Shown here: piece after piece, positions 1-5,594 of the stretch
Layout: the number at the start of each line of letters is the position of its first letter
Numbering within the stretch: the first letter of the stretch is position 1
NCBI GenBank assembly: GCA_949128015.1
Contig: CASBRC010000059.1
Coordinates: forward strand, 1 to 6,566
Length of the DNA stretch: 6,566 nucleotides
Origin: Synechococcales cyanobacterium PMM_0003
Lineage (GTDB): Bacteria; Cyanobacteriota; Cyanobacteriia; Pseudanabaenales; Pseudanabaenaceae
Direction of reading: 5' to 3'
Notes under the pieces: generated by a model
Database searches by the model: none
Told to the model about the DNA's origin: nothing
The model's input: only the letters and a program-made list of their open reading frames with translations
Translations under genes and position numbers: made by a program

Positions 1-910
1 CTATCGTTCCACTAATGCTGTCAGTGAGACTACAAATCTCGTCACTAATGTGCCGACTCCTAGCTACAACGCCAATATCTCTCAAGGAGCTTTGTTTGCT
101 CAATACAGCAATGATCTCACCGATAGATTGAGTGTTACGGCAGGATTACGTCAAGAGTTTAGCAGCTTAGTTAATGGCTCAGTGACAACTCCTGCGATCG
201 GGATTAAATATGCCTTAACTGACTCCACCACAGTTCGTGCTAATTACATTCGCAACTTCCGCACGCCCACGATCGCTAATTTGTTTAATGCTAATCCCAC
301 AAATATTGGGAATCCCAATCTATCGCCCGAAACTGGCGATAGCTATGACATTGGCATCGATCAAAAGTTGGGCGATATCGGACTATTTAGACTCACTGCG
401 TTTTCTAATAATATTTCTAATCTGATTGCTTTTCAGCGTATCGCGCCGCCCGTAAATGGCATATCTGGAACTTTTCAAAACCTCGGACAGGTCGTGACTA
501 ATGGTATAGAAGCATCTTTGAATCTGCAATTAGTACCGAACTTTTTCCTGTCGGCTAACTACACTCTCAACGATCCTCGGATTATCTCAAGTGTCAATGC
601 TGGTGAGAATGGCAAAGAACTCCGCTTTGCAGGTGGAGACAAATTAAATTTGGGGCTATCCTATGAGAACCCTCAAGGTTGGTATTTGGGATTACTGATG
701 AGTTCGCTCAGTGGCTATCCGACTAATAATACTAATACTGAGTTTCTCTCTGGTGCTACTACTTTTGATTTGCGATTACGCGCTCCGATTACGAAGCAGA
801 TAATTCTCACCTTCGGGATCGAAAATCTTTTCGATCAACGTTTTCAGTTGTTTGCAGGATTTCCCGATGGCGGTCGTACAATTAGAAGTAGTTTGAGCTT
901 CCAGTTCTAA
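1..910 (+). CDS. TonB-dependent outer-membrane receptor, C-terminal part (5' end outside window)
   Basis: The frame is open from base 2 to the TAA at 908-910, giving 302 codons with no start of its own. A GTG at 50 is only an internal codon. This is the C-terminal portion of a TonB-dependent receptor beta-barrel, which imports ferric siderophores, haem or cobalamin using TonB energy. Seen: alternating amphipathic strands rich in N, S, T, G and aromatics; the receptor signature FRTPTIANLF followed by NPNLSPE; a late GIENLFDQRF block; GGRTIRSS before the end; and a C-terminal phenylalanine (SFQF), the usual signal for barrel assembly. The plug domain and TonB box lie upstream of the window. The ligand cannot be read from this part. 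The neighbouring binding protein, permease and isiA suggest iron-chelate uptake. It probably belongs to the same uptake locus as the genes at 990-4128, separated by 79 bp containing a hairpin. Confidence 0.93.
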   Translation, partial: YRSTNAVSETTNLVTNVPTPSYNANISQGALFAQYSNDLTDRLSVTAGLRQEFSSLVNGSVTTPAIGIKYALTDSTTVRANYIRNFRTPTIANLFNANPTNIGNPNLSPETGDSYDIGIDQKLGDIGLFRLTAFSNNISNLIAFQRIAPPVNGISGTFQNLGQVVTNGIEASLNLQLVPNFFLSANYTLNDPRIISSVNAGENGKELRFAGGDKLNLGLSYENPQGWYLGLLMSSLSGYPTNNTNTEFLSGATTFDLRLRAPITKQIILTFGIENLFDQRFQLFAGFPDGGRTIRSSLSFQF

Positions 911-924
911 TTAAAACCAAATTT
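908..924 (+). repeat. 17-bp block shared with 1875-1891
   Basis: The 17 bases beginning exactly at the TAA stop of the receptor gene (taattaaaaccaaattt) recur without mismatch at 1875-1891. In both places the block leads into the left arm of a long hairpin containing attaaaag. It therefore looks like the conserved outer edge of a repeat family rather than chance. At 1880-1938 the block's complement is also present on the right arm; here the right side has diverged after base 969. Confidence 0.7.
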
Positions 925-969
925 GAAGTATTAAAAGTATCGCTTCGCGATACTTTTAATACTTCAAAT
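921..969. repeat. Long perfect hairpin repeat, copy 1 (23-bp stem, 3-nt loop)
   Basis: Bases 921-943 are perfectly complementary to 947-969, with loop ttc at 944-946. The core reads cgcttcgcg, with attaaaag and cttttaat in the arms. It fills most of the gap between the receptor gene and the ferredoxin-like gene. Transcribed, it would form a very stable hairpin that could shield mRNA ends, attenuate transcription, or do nothing and be a small repetitive (REP/MITE-like) element. No T-run follows, so a classical intrinsic terminator is unlikely. Related copies lie at 1880-1938 and 5393-5439. Confidence 0.9.
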
Positions 970-989
970 CTAAATACAAAAACAATAAT

Positions 990-1856
990 ATGAATAAATT
1001 TTCTCGTAACGTGATCCCGCTTAATCTCTCTGAGATAGAGCATCTGCCCAATGGTGGCAGAATCGAATATGAATTCTTTCCCACTGATTTAGATGTGACG
1101 GCTCCATTGCTGCACTACATCTGTCAAGAACGCTGGAAAGACATTGGCATCGGGCATATGGTCGATGGCAGTGTGTTAGAGCTAGAGTTTAACGCCGCGC
1201 CCAAAATTTTTAAGCTTTATGATGGCTATCTCACCATCATCACTGAAGGCTGGCACTTACATCTCTGCTTATCTCCAAATCTTGGTGGACCAGATCGGAA
1301 AACCTCTCCAGAACAGAGTCAAGCAAGGCTAGTCACTCGCGCCGCTCTCTATCGCCGCCTTAATCCTGATGGTGAGCCGCGCAGTTGGGGTATCCAGTTC
1401 TGGAATGGTGTGGGTGTAAAGATGATGACTTTCTTTTTGCCAAATCCATTTATTGGTGAGAATGATGATTTGCTGTCTGAACGCAAACCAAATCTGGAAA
1501 AATTGAAGCTATACGAAGAGCTTAGAAATACCTATGTGTTGGGAATACAAGAGATTCCCTACGATCGCAATCCGCTCAATAAGCGATATATCTCGGTTTG
1601 TCGCTCTAGTCGTTGCTTGCCATCGCGTGACTATCAGCCGATCTATGATGCGCTGCAAGCGGCGGTGACTGAAGCTGGTATTGAGGATCTAGAAGTTTGT
1701 GTTTCGGGCTGTTTGGAAGTCTGCAAGATGGGACCTGTGGTGTTCTATTCTGATGATGCGACTTGGTATACCAGAGTTACGCCCGAAATCGCGAAGCAGA
1801 TCGTTGATGATCATGTGGTGGGTGGAGTTGCGATCGCAAAGCATATTTATCCATGA
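990..1856 (+). CDS. Two-domain protein with C-terminal thioredoxin-like [2Fe-2S] ferredoxin
   Basis: This 288-residue protein has no signal peptide, so it is probably cytoplasmic. Residues ~200-288 resemble a thioredoxin-like [2Fe-2S] ferredoxin. They show C204-x4-C209, then C241-x3-C245 inside SGCLEVCKMGP, followed by a TWYTRVTPE segment typical of the fold. C237 is an extra cysteine. The ligand spacing resembles NuoE-type ferredoxins. Residues ~17-160 form a separate domain I cannot assign to a reaction. It contains GWHLHLC (H89, H91, C93), an RSWGIQFWNG block and an FFLPNPF block, all of which look like conserved motifs. No good Shine-Dalgarno sequence is visible before the ATG. The stop overlaps the next start as ATGA, so the gene is co-translated with the binding lipoprotein. 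An electron-transfer role in releasing metal from an imported chelate is inference from context only. Confidence 0.85.
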   Translation: MNKFSRNVIPLNLSEIEHLPNGGRIEYEFFPTDLDVTAPLLHYICQERWKDIGIGHMVDGSVLELEFNAAPKIFKLYDGYLTIITEGWHLHLCLSPNLGGPDRKTSPEQSQARLVTRAALYRRLNPDGEPRSWGIQFWNGVGVKMMTFFLPNPFIGENDDLLSERKPNLEKLKLYEELRNTYVLGIQEIPYDRNPLNKRYISVCRSSRCLPSRDYQPIYDALQAAVTEAGIEDLEVCVSGCLEVCKMGPVVFYSDDATWYTRVTPEIAKQIVDDHVVGGVAIAKHIYP

Positions 1857-3094
1857 TTAAACGTTTTTTAAATTTAATTAAAACCAAATTTCTATTAAAA
1901 GCTTTGCTTCGCAAAGCTTTTAATAGAAATTTGGTTTTGGGTTTGGTTGGTTTAGCCTTAAATGCTTGCACGATCGCCCCGATCGCCAAACAACGTGATG
2001 GCTGTGTTGAAAAATATGAAAGCGATCGCGATTATTTTCCTGTGAAGTCTCAGGTCGATCGCGCGATCGGCTTTAGCATCGAGTATCACAAAAATTACAA
2101 GGTAATCACAGTCAATCAACCGTGGAAAGGAGCTAAAGAACAGTTTCGCTATGCTCTAGTTCAATGTGGTACACCAAATCCGACTGGCTTTAACGAAAAC
2201 CAAATTATTCAAGTTCCTGTCCGCACTGTGGCAATTCTCTCGACTACCCATTTAGCACATTTAGAAAAACTAGGGTTAATCGATCGCCTTGTAGCGATGA
2301 CTACCTTAGAGATGGTTTATGACTCCAAAATGCAGACGCAATTGGACAAAAATGGCGTGCAAGATGTTGGGCGAAATAATAGTTTTAATATTGAAAAATT
2401 ACTGATGCTCAGTCCTGATTTAATTACAACTTATGGAACTGGCAATCCTGCGACTGATAGCCACCCTAAGCTATTGGAAGCAAAGCTCAAAGTTGCAATT
2501 AATGCGGAATATATGGAATCTTCACCGTTAGGAAGAGCCGAATGGTTGAAGTTTACAGCGCTATTTTTTAATCAAGAGGATAAAGCTAATCAAGAGTTTG
2601 CAGGAATCGTCGCCAGATATGAGAAGGTAGCAGCGATCGCCAAAACCGCTAAAACTGCGCCTACCGTGGTGACAGGATTTCATCGTAATGGCACTTGGCA
2701 TATGGCAGGTGGTAAAAGCTACGCAGCGAAGTATTTAGAAGATGCTGGAGCTAAGTATTTATGGGCAGACGATCCTAGCGAAGGGAGCAATCCGCTTAGT
2801 TTTGAGACAGTCTATCTGCGTGGGCGATCAGCAGATTTTTGGTTAAATACCAGTCAAGACTGGCAAAAGCGCGAAGATATCCCTAAATCAGATGTGCGCT
2901 ATCGTGATTTTCAGGCTTGGCAAACTGGCAAGATGTTTAATAGCAATGCCAGAGTCAATAACAAAGGCGGTAGTGACTATTGGCAAAGTGGCGTTGTCAA
3001 TCCTGATGTGGTGCTTGCCGATCTGGTCAAAATCTTTCATCCTGAATTAATGCCAGAGCATCAACTCTTCTATTACAAAGAGATTGCGCCATGA
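1853..3094 (+). CDS. FecB/BtuF-like periplasmic substrate-binding lipoprotein of an ABC importer
   Basis: This 413-residue protein is a class III periplasmic-binding protein (the Fe-siderophore, haem and cobalamin type) that would hand its ligand to the permease encoded next. The N-terminus is basic, then hydrophobic (about residues 27-38), ending in the lipobox LNA-C39, so a lipoprotein is likely. Residues ~45-122 form an N-terminal extension (DYFP, FSIEYHKNYKVITV, YALVQCGTP) that lengthens it beyond the usual ~300 residues. From R124 the binding-protein fold begins, with VAILSTTHLAHLEKLG, the SPDLITTYG segment and WHMAGGKSYAAKYLEDAG (W282 onward). The ATG at 1853 is supported by the ATGA overlap with the upstream gene, and its stop overlaps the permease start in the same way. 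Oddity: codons 10-29 are supplied by a 59-bp palindromic repeat. A TTG at 1931 is a possible internal start, but it would remove the basic n-region. The ligand is undetermined. Confidence 0.9.
   Translation: MIKRFLNLIKTKFLLKALLRKAFNRNLVLGLVGLALNACTIAPIAKQRDGCVEKYESDRDYFPVKSQVDRAIGFSIEYHKNYKVITVNQPWKGAKEQFRYALVQCGTPNPTGFNENQIIQVPVRTVAILSTTHLAHLEKLGLIDRLVAMTTLEMVYDSKMQTQLDKNGVQDVGRNNSFNIEKLLMLSPDLITTYGTGNPATDSHPKLLEAKLKVAINAEYMESSPLGRAEWLKFTALFFNQEDKANQEFAGIVARYEKVAAIAKTAKTAPTVVTGFHRNGTWHMAGGKSYAAKYLEDAGAKYLWADDPSEGSNPLSFETVYLRGRSADFWLNTSQDWQKREDIPKSDVRYRDFQAWQTGKMFNSNARVNNKGGSDYWQSGVVNPDVVLADLVKIFHPELMPEHQLFYYKEIAP
1880..1938. repeat. Long perfect hairpin repeat, copy 2, inside a coding region (28-bp stem)
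   Basis: Bases 1880-1907 are perfectly complementary to 1911-1938, with loop ttc at 1908-1910. It lies 27 bases after the ATG of the binding-protein gene and encodes its residues 10-29 in frame with no stop. Because it is a palindrome, the opposite strand also reads open and nearly the same (KTKFLLKAL...FNRNLVL). The left edge shares 17 identical bases with 908-924. In mRNA this hairpin would lie just inside the initiation region and could slow or modulate translation. Confidence 0.9.
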
Positions 3095-4128
3095 AGATTG
3101 ATCTAAAACCTAACCTGAAAATCAATCGGATTTGGTTAATTTTCTTAGCGATTATGATTAGCTTGTGCGCGAGTGCGATCGCAAGTTTAGTAGTTGGCTC
3201 GGTCTGGATTTCGATTCCTGAACTGATCAAAATCATCTTTCATCAATCGCCAAATACTGGCTGGGCGCAAATATTTTGGCAATTCCGACTGCCCAAAGCG
3301 CTCACTGCAATATTTTGCGGCGCGGCGCTGTCGGTAAGTGGATTACAAATGCAGGTGCTATTTAGTAATCCTTTAGCGGGACCATTTGTATTAGGAATTA
3401 GTTCGGGCGCGAGCTTGGGCGTTGCGATCGCAATTTTGGCAACCGAAGCACTCGGTCAAATTAGTGGCGGTTTGGGCAGTGAATCAACTCTAGTCTCTGC
3501 TTGTATCGGCGCAGCATTTTCGATGTCGATTGTGGCGATCGCCTCCAGATTTGTGCAGAACTCGACAACACTCTTGATATTGGGATTGATGATGGGCTAT
3601 TGCGTTGGCTCAATTGTCGATATTTTGCTGTACTTTAGCTCTCCTGAACGGATTCAATCCTATTTAAATTGGACATTTGGCAGTTTCGCAGGTGTGACTG
3701 TGGCAAGACTGCCATTGCTATGCAGCACAATTGCGGTGGGATTAGTTTTAGCGATCGCTTCCATTAAGCCCTTAAATACGATGCTATTAGGTGAGATGCA
3801 CGCCCGTAGCCTTGGTACGAAAATATCGCGGCTTAGATTAGGCATCGTGATTAACATCGCGCTACTTGCAGGAACAGTCACCGCTTTTTGTGGCCCGATC
3901 GCCTTTTTAGGTGTTGCCGTGCCGCATTTATGTCGCGCCTTATTTCGTTCTGCTGATTGTCGAATCTTGCTGCCAGCCACGATCTTAGTCGGTGCTAATT
4001 TAGCGATCGTGGCTGATTTAATTACACAATTACCAAACAAGACTTTACTGCCGCTCAACTCAGTTACATCACTGATCGGTGCGCCAGTAGTAGTCTGGAC
4101 AATTCTTCGTCCAGACCAAAAATCATAG
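3091..4128 (+). CDS. FecCD/BtuC-family ABC importer permease
   Basis: This 345-residue, strongly hydrophobic protein has the usual length of the FecCD/BtuC family and about ten predicted membrane spans. Seen: the N-terminal span ending near VVGSVWISIPELI; the FRLPKALTAIFCGAALSVSGLQMQ block; NPLAGPFVLGISSGASLG; LLLGEMHARSLG (L232-G242), the cytoplasmic loop that contacts the ATPase; and GPIAFLGVAVPHLCRAL from G268. It would form the membrane channel for the ligand delivered by the upstream lipoprotein. The start overlaps the upstream stop as ATGA. No ATPase gene follows. The next gene is isiA after a 219-bp gap, and a second permease begins at 6440. The ATPase is therefore beyond the window or elsewhere. 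Four perfect GCGATCGC sites lie inside the gene. Confidence 0.95.
   Translation: MKIDLKPNLKINRIWLIFLAIMISLCASAIASLVVGSVWISIPELIKIIFHQSPNTGWAQIFWQFRLPKALTAIFCGAALSVSGLQMQVLFSNPLAGPFVLGISSGASLGVAIAILATEALGQISGGLGSESTLVSACIGAAFSMSIVAIASRFVQNSTTLLILGLMMGYCVGSIVDILLYFSSPERIQSYLNWTFGSFAGVTVARLPLLCSTIAVGLVLAIASIKPLNTMLLGEMHARSLGTKISRLRLGIVINIALLAGTVTAFCGPIAFLGVAVPHLCRALFRSADCRILLPATILVGANLAIVADLITQLPNKTLLPLNSVTSLIGAPVVVWTILRPDQKS
3175..3758. repeat. Cluster of four HIP1 octamers (GCGATCGC) within the permease gene
   Basis: Perfect GCGATCGC occurs at 3175-3182, 3424-3431, 3535-3542 and 3751-3758, four of the ten copies in the window. HIP1 over-representation is a known hallmark of many cyanobacterial genomes. 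None is found in the isiA coding region, which may simply reflect chance or its strong protein conservation. Confidence 0.9.
4093..4116. repeat. 8-bp inverted repeat at the 3' end of the permease gene
   Basis: gtctggac at 4093-4100 is perfectly complementary to gtccagac at 4109-4116, with an 8-base loop, within the last codons before the TAG at 4126-4128. It could act with the hairpin at 4141-4190 to stabilise or end the operon transcript. It is short and may be coincidental. Confidence 0.4.
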
Positions 4129-4140
4129 AGAAAGACAGCG

Positions 4141-4190
4141 AAACTCAAGGATTGGCGGCGCTTTGCTCCGCACTGCCAATTGTTGAGTTT
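4141..4190 (+). terminator. Hairpin after the transporter operon, possible terminator
   Basis: aaactcaa at 4141-4148 pairs perfectly with ttgagttt at 4183-4190. Inside it, attggc at 4151-4156 pairs with gccaat at 4175-4180, giving a two-part stem around a GC-rich imperfect centre. It lies 12 bases after the permease stop and before the isiA promoter region, as expected for an operon end. The right arm ends in gttttgag, with no long T-run, so it could equally be a 3'-protecting hairpin or a second family of intergenic palindrome. Confidence 0.5.
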
Positions 4191-4223
4191 TGAGATTATG
4201 ATTAAGTTTTGTTAAGATTCTAA

Positions 4224-4238
4224 TGAAAATAATTCTCA
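4224..4238 (+). promoter_or_regulatory. Fur box upstream of isiA
   Basis: tgaaaat-a-attctca is a 7-1-7 inverted repeat with one mismatch, very close to the Fur recognition unit. ATTCT recurs at 4217, 4232 and 4246, about 14-15 bp apart, hinting at more than one bound dimer. The site lies ~110 bp before the isiA ATG. isiA repression by Fur under iron-replete conditions is established in cyanobacteria. That this exact site is used is inferred. Confidence 0.75.
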
Positions 4239-4260
4239 ATAAAGAATTCTCTAGTACGAT
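4232..4260 (+). promoter_or_regulatory. Candidate isiA promoter
   Basis: TACGAT at 4255-4260 is a fair -10 element. A weak -35 (attctc, 4232-4237) lies 17 bp upstream, inside the Fur box. Fur binding would then block RNA polymerase, and a leader of roughly 80 bases would precede the isiA ATG. The -35 is poor, and another choice, TAAAAT at 4305-4310, cannot be excluded. Confidence 0.35.
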
Positions 4261-4347
4261 TAACAAAGAAAACTTATTGCGACTAATTGTTATTAGCTGT
4301 AACGTAAAATCTAAATTTTTGATAACTTATTGTTGATCTAAGTAGCT

Positions 4348-5385
4348 ATGCAAATCTCTGAAAATACAAATATTAAATCTGATTGGTGGGCGGGAAATGC
4401 CCGTTTTGCCGATCTATCTGGACTTTTTATCGTGGCTCATGTTGCTCAAGCAGCATTAGTCACTTTCTGGGCAGGAGCTTTTACCTTGTACGAAATTTCA
4501 TGGTACAGACCCGATTTACCCATGGGTAGTCAAGGTTTAATTTTACTGCCCCATCTTGCTACTTTAGGTTTTGGTGTTGGTGATGGTGGTGTAATTAATG
4601 ATACTTATTCCTATTTTGTAATTGGTGTATTGCACCTGATCTCATCAGCAGTTTTAGCGGCTGGAGCATTATTTCACCTTACCAAAACCCCAGCTAGCCT
4701 GAAGGAACTAAAGGGATTTGCAAAAAATTTCCATTTTGAATGGACTGACTCACGCAAATTAGGGATTATTTTGGGACATCACTTACTGTTCTTGGGCGCA
4801 GGAGCATTATTGCTAGCGGCGAAGGCGATGTATTTTGGTGGTCTCTATGACTCAACTATTCACGCTGTCAGAGTTGTGACGGATCCGACTCTCGATCCGT
4901 TGGTCATCTATGGTTATCAAACACATTTTGCGGATGTGAACAGCTTAGAAGATCTAGTTGGTGGTCACATCTATGTGGGAATCATGCTTTTGGCTGGTGG
5001 AGTTTGGCATATTGTGATTCCACCATTGGCTTGGGCAAAGAAGATCTTGATTTTCTCTAGTGAAGCGATTCTCTCTTATTCATTGGGAGGGATTGCACTA
5101 GCTGGATTTGTCGCTTCCTATTTCTGCGCGGTGAATACCCTTGCTTATCCAGTGGAGTTTTACGGCGAAGTTCTGCAAGTGAAGCTAAGTGTGATGCCTT
5201 TCTATGCTGACACAGTGACATTACCCTTCGGAGCGCATACACCACGCTGCTGGCTGGCTAATGCTCATTTCATCTTGGCATTTTTCTTCTTGCAAGGACA
5301 TTTGTATCATGCGCTCAGGGCAGTTGGCTTTGACTTCAGCCTTGTGAGTCGCGCCCTAAACATGGCGACTGCCGAAGCTGAATAG
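4348..5385 (+). CDS. isiA: Iron-stress-induced chlorophyll a-binding protein IsiA (CP43')
   Basis: This 345-residue protein has the normal IsiA length, a six-span membrane antenna protein of the CP43/Pcb family. IsiA forms rings around photosystem I and free aggregates under iron shortage, harvesting light and dissipating excess energy in the thylakoid membrane. Seen: the family N-terminus [98 protein letters not shown] and the last-span histidine block [14 protein letters not shown]. These histidines bind chlorophyll in the family. It lacks the large E-loop of true CP43 between spans 5 and 6 and has no PsaL-like C-terminal extension. The start matches the family N-terminus, though the Shine-Dalgarno sequence is weak. 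It has its own leader with a Fur box and is followed by a hairpin repeat, a small ORF and a regulator rather than directly by isiB. Confidence 0.98.
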   Translation: MQISENTNIKSDWWAGNARFADLSGLFIVAHVAQAALVTFWAGAFTLYEISWYRPDLPMGSQGLILLPHLATLGFGVGDGGVINDTYSYFVIGVLHLISSAVLAAGALFHLTKTPASLKELKGFAKNFHFEWTDSRKLGIILGHHLLFLGAGALLLAAKAMYFGGLYDSTIHAVRVVTDPTLDPLVIYGYQTHFADVNSLEDLVGGHIYVGIMLLAGGVWHIVIPPLAWAKKILIFSSEAILSYSLGGIALAGFVASYFCAVNTLAYPVEFYGEVLQVKLSVMPFYADTVTLPFGAHTPRCWLANAHFILAFFFLQGHLYHALRAVGFDFSLVSRALNMATAEAE

Positions 5386-5392
5386 TTGTTTT

Positions 5393-5439
5393 CTATTGCT
5401 ATTAAAAGTATGGCGAAGCCACACTTTTAATAGCAATAG
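5393..5439. repeat. Long hairpin repeat, copy 3 (22-bp stem, one mismatch)
   Basis: Bases 5393-5414 pair with 5418-5439 at 21 of 22 positions (5410 against 5422 fails), with loop gaa at 5415-5417. The loop is the complement of ttc, so the element is inverted relative to copies 1 and 2. It shares attaaaag and cttttaat with them but differs in the inner and outer arms. It sits 7 bp after the isiA stop. It may end or protect the isiA transcript and so help set isiA above downstream genes; this is inference. Confidence 0.85.
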
Positions 5440-5470
5440 GCTTCTAGAAAAAATCTTAGAGAACAAAATT

Positions 5471-5560
5471 ATGGCGATACTTCTTGGCAGTTTATTAGCG
5501 ATCGCATCATTAACTTATCTGGCTAACTTCTGGGTACTGATGGCTTTGATACAAAGATAA
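5471..5560 (+). CDS. Small single-span membrane peptide, 29 residues, unrecognised
   Basis: ATG at 5471 to TAA at 5558-5560 encodes 29 residues beginning MAILLGSLLAIASLTYLANF and ending in Q-R. It is one hydrophobic span with no acidic residue and a positive C-terminus, the size class of thylakoid small subunits (PetN, PetL, PsaM, PsbM). It does not match any of these as I recall them. An agag at about 5458-5462 could serve as ribosome-binding site ~8 bases before the ATG. It lies between isiA and the regulator and ends inside a tandem repeat bearing the regulator's ribosome-binding site, so it may be co-translated. It contains one HIP1 site. Chance is a real alternative for so short a frame. 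Confidence 0.5.
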   Translation: MAILLGSLLAIASLTYLANFWVLMALIQR

Positions 5561-5585
5561 ATACATCGAGGATAAATACACAGAG
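5556..5585 (+). repeat. 15-bp tandem duplication carrying the regulator's ribosome-binding site
   Basis: Two adjacent copies, 5556-5570 (gataaatacatcgag) and 5571-5585 (gataaatacacagag), match at 13 of 15 positions. The first contains the stop of the 29-residue ORF. The second, with the next base, supplies agagg (5582-5586), 8 bases before the ATG at 5595. The first has a similar cgagg. The duplication may have created spacing or a second initiation platform for the regulator. Confidence 0.75.
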
Positions 5586-5594
5586 GCTCAAATC

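Noticed and set aside
50..52. GTG as a start for the receptor
   Set aside because: The frame is open to the window edge, and the protein lacks signal, plug and early strands, so this is an internal valine.
237..425. 62-codon frame on the + strand within the receptor gene
   Set aside because: It is in another frame of a clear TonB receptor, with no ribosome-binding site or recognisable motif.
1931..1933. TTG as the real start of the binding lipoprotein, downstream of the palindrome
   Set aside because: It has no good ribosome-binding site, would remove all basic residues of the signal peptide, and ignores the ATGA overlap that supports 1853.
1777..1989. Minus-strand 70-codon frame sharing KTKFLLKAL with the + strand protein
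   Set aside because: The similarity arises because the palindrome at 1880-1938 reads nearly the same on both strands. The remainder has no family resemblance, so it is a shadow.
3660..4148. Long open frame of 162 codons on the minus strand
   Set aside because: It lies entirely antisense to the well-supported permease gene, has no recognisable domain, and is explained by the codon pattern of the + strand gene.
5057..5245. 62-codon minus-strand frame inside isiA
   Set aside because: It is antisense to a highly conserved gene. An antisense RNA (IsrR-like) to isiA is known in Synechocystis, but no promoter for one could be recognised here.
921..5439. The hairpin repeats as a CRISPR array or as ends of an insertion sequence
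   Set aside because: They are widely and unevenly spaced, with no spacer pattern, no transposase frame and no clear target duplications.
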